NCBI GenBank assembly: GCA_035544515.1
Contig: DATKEG010000027.1
Coordinates: 1-48,976, forward strand
DNA: 48,976 nt
Direction of reading: 5' to 3'
Origin: DATKEG01 sp035544515
GTDB lineage: Bacteria > Acidobacteriota > Vicinamibacteria > Fen-336
The position numbers and the translations under genes were made by a program. How positions within the stretch are numbered: position 1 is the stretch's first letter; the number at the start of each line of letters is the position of its first letter. The notes under the pieces are model-generated. The model was not told the origin of the DNA. It saw only the letters and a list, made by a program, of their open reading frames with translations, and did not search any database. Positions 16,656 through 24,663 of the stretch are shown piece after piece.

Positions 16656-16692
16656 TTGACAGCGAACGTGCCCGCGACCCATATTGGGTCGC
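16656..16692 (+). promoter_or_regulatory. Promoter with 19-bp palindromic operator upstream of the SARP gene
   Basis: -35 TTGACA (16656-16661), an 18-bp spacer and -10 CATATT (16680-16685). The -10 is centred in a perfect palindrome GCGACCCATATTGGGTCGC (16674-16692; 8-bp arms, 3-bp centre). The arrangement suggests repression at this site. There is no T-run, so a terminator for the ArsR gene is less likely. The leader would be about 150 bases to the ATG at 16841. Confidence 0.6.
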
Positions 16693-16840
16693 ACTTCATT
16701 CCAGTAGAAACTTCTCGGAGCGGGCCTCGCTGCGCTCGAATCGGCGTGGTGTGACCCAGGCCGACGAGCCTGGAGGCGACGCGGTGCCAGGGGCGCCGGC
16801 GGGCGTCGGTGGCGGGCGGAGTCGAACCAGGGGGTGGAAG

Positions 16841-17605
16841 ATGGCCCGGCTCAGGATGTGTCTGCTCGGCGGCTTCGAGCCGCGCCTGGATGGAGCCGCG
16901 TTCCCGCTGCGGCTGCCGCGCAAGGCCACGGGCCTGCTCGCCTGCCTGGCCGCCGCCCCAGGTCGGAGCGTGTCCCGAGACACGCTGGGGGCACGGCTGT
17001 GGGGAAGGAGCCGGCCCGAGCAGGCGCGCCACAGCGTGCGGCAGGCTCTGCTCTCCACGAGGCAGGCGCTCTTTTCGAGCGGCTGCGCCTCCGCGCTTTC
17101 GGTGGCGGAGGACGCGCTCGCCCTCGACCCCGCCTTCGTGGAGGTGGACGTGGCGGAGTTCGAGGCCCGGCTCGATGACGGATCGGTGGCCGCGCTCGAG
17201 GAGGCGGTCGCGCTCTATCGCGGAGAGTTCCTCCACGGCTTCGATCTCGGCGAGCCGCCGTTCGACGACTGGGCCCGCGGCGAGCGGGAGCGCCTGCGCG
17301 AGCGCGCCCGGCACGGCCTGGCCGGTCTCCTGGTGCATCACGACGGAAGGGGCGCGGTGGAGCCGGCCATCGAGACCGCGTTGCGGCTGCTGCGCGTGGA
17401 CCGCACGCAGGAGCGCGTGCACCGGACGCTCATCCAGCTCTACAGCCGGCAGGGCCGGCGCGCCGACGCGCTGCGCCAGTACCGCGCGTGCGTCGGCATG
17501 CTGCGCGGCGAGCTCGGTGTGGAGCCCGCTCCCGAAACCGTGCGTCTCTACCGCGAGATCCTGGCCCCGCGCGCCCCGGCGCGCGGACCCGTGCCGGAGC
17601 CCTGA
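16841..17605 (+). CDS. Stand-alone SARP/BTAD-type transcriptional regulator
   Basis: A 254-residue regulator made only of a winged-helix DNA-binding domain and a bacterial transcriptional activation domain. MARLRMCLLGGFEPRLDGAAF and PRKATGLLACLAAAPGRSVSRDTLGARLW form the OmpR-like DNA-binding part; the BTAD helices follow from about 95, with VDVAEFEARL, LYRGEFLHGF and a closing LGVEPAPETVRLYREIL. No ATPase or TPR extension follows. ATG 16841 is preferred over an upstream GTG at 16751 because the fold begins right there. No biosynthetic cluster is adjacent, so its targets are unknown. The palindrome upstream may be its own site. Confidence 0.8.
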   Translation: MARLRMCLLGGFEPRLDGAAFPLRLPRKATGLLACLAAAPGRSVSRDTLGARLWGRSRPEQARHSVRQALLSTRQALFSSGCASALSVAEDALALDPAFVEVDVAEFEARLDDGSVAALEEAVALYRGEFLHGFDLGEPPFDDWARGERERLRERARHGLAGLLVHHDGRGAVEPAIETALRLLRVDRTQERVHRTLIQLYSRQGRRADALRQYRACVGMLRGELGVEPAPETVRLYREILAPRAPARGPVPEP

Positions 17606-17611
17606 TATCCT
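17606..17611 (+). promoter_or_regulatory. -10-like TATCCT before pdxA
   Basis: TATCCT lies 6 bases before the GTG start at 17618 and overlaps the end of the SARP gene. No -35 or Shine-Dalgarno is seen. Confidence 0.3.
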
Positions 17612-17617
17612 GCGCGG

Positions 17618-18583
17618 GTGCGCCCCCGCCTCGCGCTGACCCTGGGAGATCCCGCCGGCATCGGGCCCGAGATCGCGCTCAAGGCCCTGGCCTCCTCGCG
17701 CCGCCCGGACGCGGCCGTCTCCGTGTTCGGGCCGCTCGACGCGTTACGCGAGCGGGCGCGGCGGTTCGGGCTGCGCCCCCCCGAGTCCCTCGACGCGCGC
17801 CTGGTCGACGTGCCCGGCGAAGCGGCGCCGCTCGGCGTGGCCGGCCCTGCGGGGGGCCGGGCCGCGGCCGAAGCGGTACTCGCCGCCGTGCGCGAAGCGC
17901 GGCAGGGCGCCGTGGATGCGCTGGTCACCGCGCCCTTGAACAAGCAGGCGCTCGCCGCCGCCGGCTACCCTTGGCCCGGTCACACCGAGATGCTGGCGGA
18001 GGCGGCCGGGGTCTCCGACGTGGCCATGATGTTCGTGGGCGGCGGGCTGCGCGTCGCGCTCTTGACCATCCACCAGGCGCTGCGGTCCGTGCCCGATGCG
18101 ATCGACGCCGCGGGAATCCGCCGTGTCGTCCGCCTCCTCGTCCGCGAGCTGCCGCGCTTCCGCGCGAAAGGCTCCCGCATCGCGTTGTGCGGGCTCAACC
18201 CGCACGCGGGGGAGGGCGGGCTCCTCGGCGGCGAGGAACGGGACGTCATGAGGCCCGCGGTGGCCGCGCTGCGCGCGGAGGGTCTCGACGTCCAGGGTCC
18301 CCTGCCCGCGGACACCGTGTTCGTGCGGGCCGCCCGCGGCGAGTTCGATGCGGTCGTGGCCGCCTACCACGACCAGGGGCTGATCCCGGTGAAGCTCGCG
18401 GCCTTCGGCCGTGCCGTCAACGTGACCCTGGGCCTGCCCTTCGTCCGCACGTCCGTGGATCACGGCACCGGCTTCGACATCGTGGAGAAGGGCGTGGCCG
18501 ACGAAGGCAGCCTGCTTGCGGCCATGGACCTGGCGGCGACGCTCGCCCTGTTCGGCTCCGATGGCCCTCGCGCTCCCCCCTGA
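17618..18583 (+). CDS. pdxA: 4-hydroxythreonine-4-phosphate dehydrogenase
   Basis: A 321-residue NAD-dependent enzyme of vitamin B6 synthesis, converting 4-phosphooxy-threonine to the amino-ketone that PdxJ condenses. Family motifs are LTLGDPAGIGPEI at the N-terminus, TAPLNKQAL, PGHTEMLAE with a metal-binding His, YHDQGLIPVKL with a second ligand His, and TSVDHGTGFDI near the end. Length is normal (about 330). The GTG start at 17618 is set by the N-terminal motif. The last codons (SDGPRAPP) lie inside a duplicated 50-bp segment, so the C-terminus may have been reshaped by that duplication. No pdxJ is nearby. Confidence 0.93.
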   Translation: MRPRLALTLGDPAGIGPEIALKALASSRRPDAAVSVFGPLDALRERARRFGLRPPESLDARLVDVPGEAAPLGVAGPAGGRAAAEAVLAAVREARQGAVDALVTAPLNKQALAAAGYPWPGHTEMLAEAAGVSDVAMMFVGGGLRVALLTIHQALRSVPDAIDAAGIRRVVRLLVRELPRFRAKGSRIALCGLNPHAGEGGLLGGEERDVMRPAVAALRAEGLDVQGPLPADTVFVRAARGEFDAVVAAYHDQGLIPVKLAAFGRAVNVTLGLPFVRTSVDHGTGFDIVEKGVADEGSLLAAMDLAATLALFGSDGPRAPP

Positions 18584-18705
18584 GCCCCGCGCTGCGCGCG
18601 TCGCCGCGGGCTTCATCTCGGGGGGATCGCTCGGGCCGCCGGCAGACTACGGCTGCGATGGCCCTCGCGCTCCCCCCTGAGCCCCCCTTCGCGCGCGTCG
18701 CCGCG
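18559..18705 (+). repeat. Direct repeat, two 50-bp copies 97 bp apart, over the pdxA 3' end
   Basis: The same 30 bases (CGATGGCCCTCGCGCTCCCC followed by CCTGAGCCCC) occur at 18559-18588 and 18656-18685. After five differing bases both continue with the 15-base GCGCGCGTCGCCGCG. The offset is 97 bp, so the duplicated frame shifts. Copy 1 encodes the pdxA C-terminus; copy 2 is intergenic and ends in a hairpin at the smpB stop. Confidence 0.8.
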
Positions 18706-18708
18706 CGC
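18691..18708. terminator. GC hairpin between convergent pdxA and smpB
   Basis: GCGCGCG-TCGC-CGCGCGC: a perfect 7-bp stem with a 4-base loop, placed exactly where the convergent genes end. It lacks a T-run on either strand, so terminator function is a weak inference. Confidence 0.35.
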
Positions 18709-19181
18709 TAACGTCGCTGGCGCATCTCCTGGCGCGCGTCGCGCTCGATGTCCCTCTGGCGGATGGCGTCGCGCTTGTCGTGGGCCCGCTTGCCGCGGGC
18801 GAGGCCGATCTCGAGCTTGACGCGCCCGCCCTTGAAGTAGGCGCGAAGCGGCATGATCGTGAGCCCCTTCTCGGTGGCGCGGCCGCCCAGCTTCAGGATC
18901 TCCCGCTTGTGCAGCAGGAGCTTGCGCACGCGGCCCTCGGGGTGGTTCTGCGGGTGGGAGTGGCTGTAGGGGCCGATGCGCGCGCCCACGAGGAACAGCT
19001 CGCCGCCGCGAAACTCGACGAACGCGTCGCGGAAATTGAAGCCCCCTTCGCGGATCGACTTCACCTCGGACCCGAGGAGGCGCACGCCCGCCTCCGCGCG
19101 GTCGAGGATCTCGTAGTTGAAGAAGGCCTTCCGGTTGGTGGCGATGGCGCGCTCGCCGGCCTCGGGCTTCGCCGCGGTCAC
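18708..19181 (-). CDS. smpB: SsrA-binding protein
   Basis: A 157-residue tmRNA-binding protein needed for trans-translation at stalled ribosomes. Signatures are IATNRKAFFNYEILDRAEAG, GSEVKSIREG, SHPQNHPEGRVRKLLLHKREI, GLTIMPLRAYF and the basic tail GLARGKRAHDKRDAIRQRD. The GTG start at 19181 overlaps the stop of the dehydrogenase gene as GTGA. Length matches the family. The ssrA RNA gene is not seen in the window. Confidence 0.95.
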   Translation of the reverse strand: MTAAKPEAGERAIATNRKAFFNYEILDRAEAGVRLLGSEVKSIREGGFNFRDAFVEFRGGELFLVGARIGPYSHSHPQNHPEGRVRKLLLHKREILKLGGRATEKGLTIMPLRAYFKGGRVKLEIGLARGKRAHDKRDAIRQRDIERDARQEMRQRR

Positions 19182-20248
19182 GCCGGCCACTCCACGACGG
19201 TCTTGACGTTCCCCGGGGTGGGGGCGAGCGCGGCCGCGGCCTCCGTGAACGGCAGCCGGCGGGTGACGAGGCGCGAGGCCCAGCCCGGCCAGCGCTGCTC
19301 GGCCGCCTGCAGGTCGCGGCCCGCGGCCTCGAAGTGCTCGCGGCCCGCGTTGACCGTGCCCACCACCAGCCGGTTGCCGAGGATCATGTATTGGTTCCAG
19401 TCGGCGGCGTCCACCTCGATCGGCCTCGTGCCCAGCGTCACGCTGGCCAGGATGCACACGCCGTTGCGGGCGAGCAGGCGCGTGGCCGGAAACACCACCT
19501 CGGGCGCGCCCGTGGCCTCGAACACCACGTCGGCCGGTCCCATGCGCTCGGCCAGGCGCGCGATCGGCGTCTCGGAGGTGCTCACGTAGCCGATGCCCGC
19601 CCCGGCCAGTTGCCGCTCCTTCATCCGGCCCCGCGGCTCGCGGGCGCAGGCCGTGACGTCGAGGCCGCGCAGGCGCAGCACGAGCGCCGCGAGCATGCCG
19701 ATCGGCCCCGCGCCGAGCACGAGGGCGCGCCGCGGCTCCCAGGGCAGGCGGCGCTGGATGCGCCAGGCCTGGTCGATGCCCTTCTCGACGACGCTCATCG
19801 GCTCGAAGAGCACGGCCACGCCGCGCAGGCTCTCGTCCACCCGGACGAGGTAGCGCGGCGACTCCACGTACCGCTCGGCCATGAAGCCGTGGAGACCCTT
19901 GATGCCGCGCTCCGTGTAGTTGCCGGTGAGGCACATGTCGCTCTGGTCCTCGCGGCAGGCCGGGCAGGCCTCGGGGCAGGGACGGCGCACGGTCGCCACC
20001 ACGAGGTCGCCGGCCGCGAGGGCGCCCGCCCCGTCCTCCACGACGCCCAGGTTCTCGTGGCCCAGGATCAGGAAGTCGCTTCCGGGCGGCGCGTCGCCGA
20101 AGAGACCCTCGTCGATGTCCACGTCGGTGCCGCACACGCCCGTCTCCAGCACGCGCACGAGGGCGTGATCGCCGTGCGGACGCGGCTCGGCCACCTCGCG
20201 CACGTGCAGGCTCTTGCGCGCGCCGGGCGTGACGGCCACCGCCTTCAT
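19178..20248 (-). CDS. Zinc-dependent sugar/alcohol dehydrogenase, glucose dehydrogenase-like
   Basis: A 356-residue medium-chain dehydrogenase. VCGTD supplies the catalytic-zinc Cys near residue 39 and GHEN the His-Glu pair; PCPEACPACREDQSDMC is the four-Cys structural-zinc loop; GAGPIGMLAALVLRLRG is the NAD(P)-binding Rossmann motif. The C-terminal part (DWNQYMILGNRLVVGTVNAG) resembles archaeal-type glucose/galactose dehydrogenases, so a sugar substrate is likely but not proven. ATG 20248 is preceded by TAACAT at 9 bases and no Shine-Dalgarno. It is translationally coupled to smpB. Confidence 0.85.
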   Translation of the reverse strand: MKAVAVTPGARKSLHVREVAEPRPHGDHALVRVLETGVCGTDVDIDEGLFGDAPPGSDFLILGHENLGVVEDGAGALAAGDLVVATVRRPCPEACPACREDQSDMCLTGNYTERGIKGLHGFMAERYVESPRYLVRVDESLRGVAVLFEPMSVVEKGIDQAWRIQRRLPWEPRRALVLGAGPIGMLAALVLRLRGLDVTACAREPRGRMKERQLAGAGIGYVSTSETPIARLAERMGPADVVFEATGAPEVVFPATRLLARNGVCILASVTLGTRPIEVDAADWNQYMILGNRLVVGTVNAGREHFEAAGRDLQAAEQRWPGWASRLVTRRLPFTEAAAALAPTPGNVKTVVEWPA

Positions 20249-20257
20249 GCGGCCGTA

Positions 20258-20263
20258 ATGTTA
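20258..20263 (-). promoter_or_regulatory. -10-like TAACAT before the dehydrogenase-smpB unit
   Basis: On the minus strand TAACAT lies 9 bases before the ATG at 20248, fitting the TAnnnT leaderless pattern. No -35 was found. Confidence 0.35.
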
Positions 20264-20292
20264 ACGCGGCCGCGCGTGGGGCCGCCTGCCCC

Positions 20293-20304
20293 CTGGCCGG
20301 CCAG
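20293..20304. terminator. Palindrome CTGGCCGGCCAG after the glycine-zipper gene
   Basis: A perfect 12-bp palindrome 3 bases past the stop of the minus-strand glycine-zipper gene and upstream of the dehydrogenase -10 element. It could be part of a terminator or an operator; there is no T-run. Confidence 0.25.
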
Positions 20305-20307
20305 AGG

Positions 20308-20823
20308 CTAGCGCCCGTCCTTGTCGGCGTCGCCCGGGAGCTTGCGCTCCACCCGATGCCAGGCGTCGCGGACCGCGTGGCGGGCGTGCTCCCAGCTCAT
20401 GTGGGCCTCGCGCCGGGTCTCCCAGTCGCGCTGCAGGTCGGACTCGACGGCGTCGAACGGCCGGCCGCCGTGCCGCGCGTACGACTCCCAGCCGTATTGA
20501 TACGCGGGACGATACGCGTCGTACTCGCTGTCCGACGAGACGTACGGCCGCGTGGAGTACGTCCGCCGCCAGTACTCGTCCTCGGTGGTGGGGTTGATGG
20601 CCTCCGCCGCGCCCTTGCCGGCCAGGCCGCCGGCGAGCGCGCCGATCGCCGTGCCGACCACGGTGCCGACGGGTCCGGCCACCGAGCCGATGGCCGCTCC
20701 GGCGGCCGCGCCGCCCGTGGCCCCGATCGCCGTGCCGACCGGATGGGATCCCGGCGACCCGGTGATCGGGTCCGGATTGAGGTCGCCGTGGTCCCGATCC
20801 CTCGGATTCTTCGTATCGTGCAT
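20308..20823 (-). CDS. Glycine-zipper domain protein
   Basis: A 171-residue protein without signal peptide. The N-terminus is polar (HDTKNPRDRDHGDLNPDP). Residues about 30-75 are a Gly/Ala-rich zipper of repeated GxxxG units (GTAIGATGGAAAGAAIGSVA and similar) able to form membrane-inserting hairpins. The rest is charged and aromatic (EYDAYRPAYQYGWESYARHG). Such proteins in soil bacteria are often stress-induced; that is general family knowledge, not evidence for this one. ATG 20823 is chosen because AAAGGAG lies 7 bases upstream; the longer open frame is rejected. Confidence 0.75.
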   Translation of the reverse strand: MHDTKNPRDRDHGDLNPDPITGSPGSHPVGTAIGATGGAAAGAAIGSVAGPVGTVVGTAIGALAGGLAGKGAAEAINPTTEDEYWRRTYSTRPYVSSDSEYDAYRPAYQYGWESYARHGGRPFDAVESDLQRDWETRREAHMSWEHARHAVRDAWHRVERKLPGDADKDGR

Positions 20824-20942
20824 GCGCGTCTCCTTTCTCCAGTCTCCCGCGACAACTCCAGTATCGATCATGGCCCGGGTTCGGACAGCGGGGATAGACG
20901 ATTCCCGCGGCCACCACAACCTCCCCCGGCGCCGCCTTCACG

Positions 20943-20948
20943 TAGACT
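20943..20948 (+). promoter_or_regulatory. -10-like TAGACT before the polytopic membrane protein
   Basis: TAGACT lies 5 bases before the ATG at 20954; there is no Shine-Dalgarno and no clear -35. The divergent 20824-20953 region shows no other recognisable site. Confidence 0.3.
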
Positions 20949-20953
20949 CCGGC

Positions 20954-22726
20954 ATGCCCTTCCGGCGGGCGGTGGCGGTCGCGGCGCTCGGCGCGGCCGT
21001 GGCCGGCCTCGTCACCGCCCTCGTCGTCCATGGTGCCCTTCCCGAGCCTTCGGCCGACGTGGCGCGCGGCGGCGACGACGCCTTCGCGCGCGGGCTCTTC
21101 CCGCGCGAGCTTTCGGGGCGGGCGGGGCCGATGCGCTGGACGCGCGAGAGCGCCTGGGTGCGCTTCCGGCTGCTGCCCGCGGGGCCGGCCACGCTCGAGG
21201 TCGTCGTGCGCGGGCATCGCTCGCCGGTGACGGTCTCGGTGGACGGCACGCCCGTGGGCGTCATCGCGGCGGGCGCGCGGCTGGGGGTGTTCGCCCTGCC
21301 GGACAGCGGCCGGCGCCGGCGAGACGTCGAGCTGCGCACGCCCACGTTCCAGGCCGGCGCGCGCGCGTTGGGCACGCAGCTCCGGCGGGTGACGCTGCGC
21401 TCCGGCGCGCGCGGCGCGCCGCCCGCCCTGCTGGTGGCGCTGTTCGTCCTCACCGCCCTGGGCGGCCTGTTCGCGGGGCTTTTCGCCCGCCTGCGGCCCC
21501 TGCCGGCCCTCGTCGCGGCCACGGGGGTCACGGCGACGCTCGCCGCCGTGCTCTGGCCCTCGGGCCTGGCGCGTTCGCCCTACGCGTCGATCGCCGTCGC
21601 GCTCGTGCTCGGCGGCTGCGCCGTCGCCGCCGCCCTCACGCGCCTGGCCGCGCGGCGCTGGCCGGCGCTCGGCCCCGGCGCGTACGCGGGGCTGCTCGCC
21701 GCCTTCCTCGTCCAGGGCCTGCTCGCGACCTCGCCGCTGATGGTGGTGAGCGACGCCGTCTTCCACGCCAACAACCTCCAGCGCTTCGTGGAGGGCGACC
21801 TCTGGCTCACCAGCCAGACGCAGCACGTGCCGCCCTTCCGCTTCCCATACGGCGTGAGCTTCTACGCGCTGCTGGCGCCCCTCTACGCCTTGGGCCTCGA
21901 TCCGGGTTGGCTCGTGCGCGGCGGGGCGGCCTTCTCCGGGCTCGTCGCCTCGGCCGCCCTGCTCCTGCTTCTCGCCCCCCGCGGCGACGGCCGCGCCGGG
22001 CTGGCCGTCGCGATGCTGCAGCTCCTGCCCGTGACCTTCGACCTCCACTCGTACGGCAACCTGTCCAACGTCTTCGGCCAGGCCCTCACCGCGCTCTTCT
22101 TCTGCTGGTGGGCGGCGGGCGGGCCGGGCGGCTGGGCGCTGGGCGCCGTCCTCCTGGCCGTGGGCGCGCTGGGGCACTTCTCGAGTTTCGTGGTGCTCGG
22201 CGCGCTGTCCGCGGCCCTGCTGCTCCTCCGCCGGCGCGAGCTGCGGGACGAGCCCTGGCGGGTGGCGGCGGTGGGCGCGGGCCTGGGACTGGCGCTCGCC
22301 TACTACGCCGGGTTCGTGCCGCTCGTGATCGAGCAGCTCCCGCGCGCCCTGGAGGGAGCGGGGACGCCCGGCGGCTCGGCGGTCGGAGGACCCCTCGTCG
22401 AACTCGTCGGGCAATGGGGCCTTCCCGCGGCCGCGCTCGCCGCGGCCGGGCTGCCCAGGCCGGGTCGAAGCGCGCTCGACCGCGACCTCGCCGGCTACTG
22501 GACGGCCGGGGCGGCTCTGGCCCTGGTCGGCCTGTCGAGTCCGCTCGACGTCCGCTACCTCCACGCGCTGGGACTGCCGCTGGCCGTGGCCGCCGCGGAG
22601 GGCGCGTTCTGGCTCTGGTCGATCGGGCTCGCCGGCCGGATCGCCGCGGTCGCGCTCGCGCTGGCGCAGGTGGTGGCGGCCGTCCGGACCGTGGTCGAAG
22701 CGTTGCTCTGGCGCTATCGCCCCTAG
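20954..22726 (+). CDS. Polytopic membrane protein, possible GT-C type glycosyltransferase
   Basis: A 590-residue protein. A first membrane segment (AVAVAALGAAVAGLVTALVV) is followed by a periplasmic beta-rich domain of about 120 residues (VRFRLLPAGPATLEVVVRGH). Then come at least ten membrane helices, with a hydrophilic loop SDAVFHANNLQRFVEGDLWLT after one of the early ones. An Asp in the first large loop and this overall layout are seen in GT-C glycosyltransferases and in uncharacterised relatives. No defining motif confirms catalysis. It is monocistronic between a divergent gene and the kinase gene. Confidence 0.55.
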   Translation: MPFRRAVAVAALGAAVAGLVTALVVHGALPEPSADVARGGDDAFARGLFPRELSGRAGPMRWTRESAWVRFRLLPAGPATLEVVVRGHRSPVTVSVDGTPVGVIAAGARLGVFALPDSGRRRRDVELRTPTFQAGARALGTQLRRVTLRSGARGAPPALLVALFVLTALGGLFAGLFARLRPLPALVAATGVTATLAAVLWPSGLARSPYASIAVALVLGGCAVAAALTRLAARRWPALGPGAYAGLLAAFLVQGLLATSPLMVVSDAVFHANNLQRFVEGDLWLTSQTQHVPPFRFPYGVSFYALLAPLYALGLDPGWLVRGGAAFSGLVASAALLLLLAPRGDGRAGLAVAMLQLLPVTFDLHSYGNLSNVFGQALTALFFCWWAAGGPGGWALGAVLLAVGALGHFSSFVVLGALSAALLLLRRRELRDEPWRVAAVGAGLGLALAYYAGFVPLVIEQLPRALEGAGTPGGSAVGGPLVELVGQWGLPAAALAAAGLPRPGRSALDRDLAGYWTAGAALALVGLSSPLDVRYLHALGLPLAVAAAEGAFWLWSIGLAGRIAAVALALAQVVAAVRTVVEALLWRYRP

Positions 22727-22839
22727 CCAGCCTGGTCGGGCCGGCCGCTCGCGCTCGTTTTGGGGGCGGGGAAGCCGCGCTGTAACATCGTTTTACGGCG
22801 TCCCCACGCCGTGTGACAACCTTCTCCGGAGCCGGGGGG

Positions 22840-22845
22840 TATATT
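22840..22845 (+). promoter_or_regulatory. -10-like TATATT before the histidine kinase
   Basis: TATATT (5 of 6 matches) lies 9 bases before the ATG at 22855. GTGACA at 22813-22818 resembles a -35 but is 21 bp away. The nearest purine run, a G6 tract, ends only 16 bases from the ATG. Confidence 0.45.
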
Positions 22846-22854
22846 GCCTTGCAC

Positions 22855-24411
22855 ATGTCGGACCTGCGGCGTCTCGTCTCCATGCCGGACGATCCCAAGG
22901 GACGCCTGATCTCCATCTTCGTGGGGGCGGTGCTGCTGCCCTCGCTCGCGCTGTCGTTCGTGGCCATGCGGTTCGTCAAGGAGGTGGCCCAGAAGCGCGA
23001 GGCCGCCGACATCAAGCGGCTGGAGCGGGTCCTCTACTACGTCGAGAAGGACCTCGCGCAGTCGGCCCAGAACAAGGCGCTGGAGGCGGCCCGCATGCTC
23101 GGGCCGCAGGTGCTGCTCGACGGCCGGCGGGACGTCATCCGGACCGCGCTCGTGGACGAGGGCATGGGCGACGGCGTCTTCGACTCGCTGCACATCGAAG
23201 GGTCCTCGCCGCGCGTGCTCATGAAGCACCACACGGTGGAGGGGATGGTCGGCGACCCCGAGCTCTCGCACGAGGTCCTCACCGTGGTCCAGCTCGCGCC
23301 GCCGCAGGGCGAGGACTCGGTGCCCTGGCCGAGCGAGGACACGCGGCTCTCCGGCACGCTGCGCTTCAAGCTCTCCTGGGCCTACGTGCAGGACCACCTC
23401 ATCCCCGCGTACTTCGAGAAGGAGTTCTCGAGCGCCGCGCAGAGCCTGGTCGTGCGGGTCTCCGACACCGCGGGCAACCTCGTGTACGAGACGCACCCCA
23501 CGCCGCACGGCCGTTTCGAGGTCAAGCGGAAGCTGGAGAACCCGTCCTTGAAGGGGCTCACGCTCGCCCTGCGCTACCGCGACTACTCCATCGAGCAGGA
23601 CGTGAACCGCTGGAAGATGGGCACGTTGTGCCTGGTCGGCGTCATCGACCTGATGCTGGGCGCGGGGCTCGTCCTCGTCTACAGCAACGTGCGGCGCGAG
23701 ATGCACCTTTCGCGGATCAAGAGCGACTTCGTGGCCAACGTCTCCCACGAGCTGAAGACGCCCCTCGCCCTCATCCGGCTCTTCGCGGAGACGCTCGAGC
23801 TGGGGCGCGTGCCCAGCGACGAGAAGGCCAGGCAGTACTACCGCGTCATCAACAAGGAGAGCCAGCGCCTCACCCAGCTCATCGACAACATCCTGGACTT
23901 CTCGCGCATCGAGGCCGGCCGCAAGGAATACCGCTTCGCGCCCACGGACGTGGGGCGCATCGTGAGCGAAGTGGTGGACGCCTACCGCTTCCAGATCGAG
24001 CAGCAGGGCTTCCGGCTCGAGGTCCAGGTGGCGGACGACCTGCCCGAGGTGATGGCGGACAAGGAGGCGCTCGGGCAGGCGCTCCTCAACCTCGTCAACA
24101 ACTCCATCAAGTACACGCGCGACGACAAGTACCTCCGGCTCGAGGTGCGCCACGACGGCGCGCGCGTGCTCGTCTCCGTCACCGACCGCGGCATCGGCGT
24201 GGCCAAGGCCGAGCAGAAGAAGATCTTCGAGAAGTTCTACCGGGCCGAGGACAGCCTGGTGCACGAGACCAAGGGCAGCGGTCTCGGCCTTCCCCTGGTC
24301 CGGCATATCATGGAAGCCCACGGAGGCCAGGTGGAGGTGGAGAGCAGCCCGGGAAAGGGCAGCTCCTTCACGTTGGTGCTCCCGATCGCGCGGGCGGAGA
24401 CGGCGAGTTGA
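22855..24411 (+). CDS. Membrane sensor histidine kinase
   Basis: A 518-residue kinase. One membrane helix (LISIFVGAVLLPSLALSFVAM, about 20-40), a periplasmic sensor region of about 210 residues, and a second helix (MGTLCLVGVIDLMLGAGLVLVY). I see no HAMP domain. HisKA follows with phosphoacceptor His298 in NVSHELKTPLALIRLFAE, then HATPase with the N box LLNLVNNSIKYT, DRGIGV, and GSGLGLPLVRHIMEAHGG. All catalytic boxes are intact. The start ATG 22855 is preferred to an upstream in-frame codon because of the TATATT spacing. Its likely partner, the OmpR-type regulator, begins 252 bases downstream. Confidence 0.9.
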   Translation: MSDLRRLVSMPDDPKGRLISIFVGAVLLPSLALSFVAMRFVKEVAQKREAADIKRLERVLYYVEKDLAQSAQNKALEAARMLGPQVLLDGRRDVIRTALVDEGMGDGVFDSLHIEGSSPRVLMKHHTVEGMVGDPELSHEVLTVVQLAPPQGEDSVPWPSEDTRLSGTLRFKLSWAYVQDHLIPAYFEKEFSSAAQSLVVRVSDTAGNLVYETHPTPHGRFEVKRKLENPSLKGLTLALRYRDYSIEQDVNRWKMGTLCLVGVIDLMLGAGLVLVYSNVRREMHLSRIKSDFVANVSHELKTPLALIRLFAETLELGRVPSDEKARQYYRVINKESQRLTQLIDNILDFSRIEAGRKEYRFAPTDVGRIVSEVVDAYRFQIEQQGFRLEVQVADDLPEVMADKEALGQALLNLVNNSIKYTRDDKYLRLEVRHDGARVLVSVTDRGIGVAKAEQKKIFEKFYRAEDSLVHETKGSGLGLPLVRHIMEAHGGQVEVESSPGKGSSFTLVLPIARAETAS

Positions 24412-24430
24412 AAGGCAACAGGCCGAGTGA

Positions 24431-24550
24431 GACGAGGCGCCCGGGGCGGCGCATCCTCCCGCCGCGCGCGGAATGCACGGTCTCGGTGAGCGGGCGGCTA
24501 GCGGGCAACCCGGCCACGGACCGACTGTGACGAGGCGCCCGAGGCGGCGC
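24431..24550 (+). repeat. Imperfect direct repeat in the kinase-regulator spacer
   Basis: GACGAGGCGCCCGRGGCGGC followed by GC occurs at 24431-24452 and 24529-24550 with one mismatch, 98 bp apart. Both copies are followed by a CCGCGCGCGG block 10-15 bases on. The spacer carries no credible gene. Confidence 0.6.
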
Positions 24551-24561
24551 CGCCGGCCTGC

Positions 24562-24588
24562 CGCGCGCGGGTTTCACGCCCGCGCGCG
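24562..24588 (+). other. Strong GC hairpin between kinase and response regulator genes
   Basis: CGCGCGCGGG-TTTCACG-CCCGCGCGCG: a perfect 10-bp stem with a 7-base loop. No T-run follows, so it may be an attenuator, an mRNA-stability element or an inefficient terminator separating kinase and regulator expression. Confidence 0.5.
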
Positions 24589-24629
24589 CGGAACGCATGA
24601 CGCGCGCCGCCGAAGGGCGCTTGCCGTTG

Positions 24630-24663
24630 GGATTTTCGTCAAAGTCGCGGAGAGGACGTCACT

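Noticed and set aside
16841..17605. Biosynthetic gene cluster marked by a SARP regulator
   Set aside because: Neighbours are pdxA, smpB and other housekeeping genes; no synthase or tailoring genes are present.
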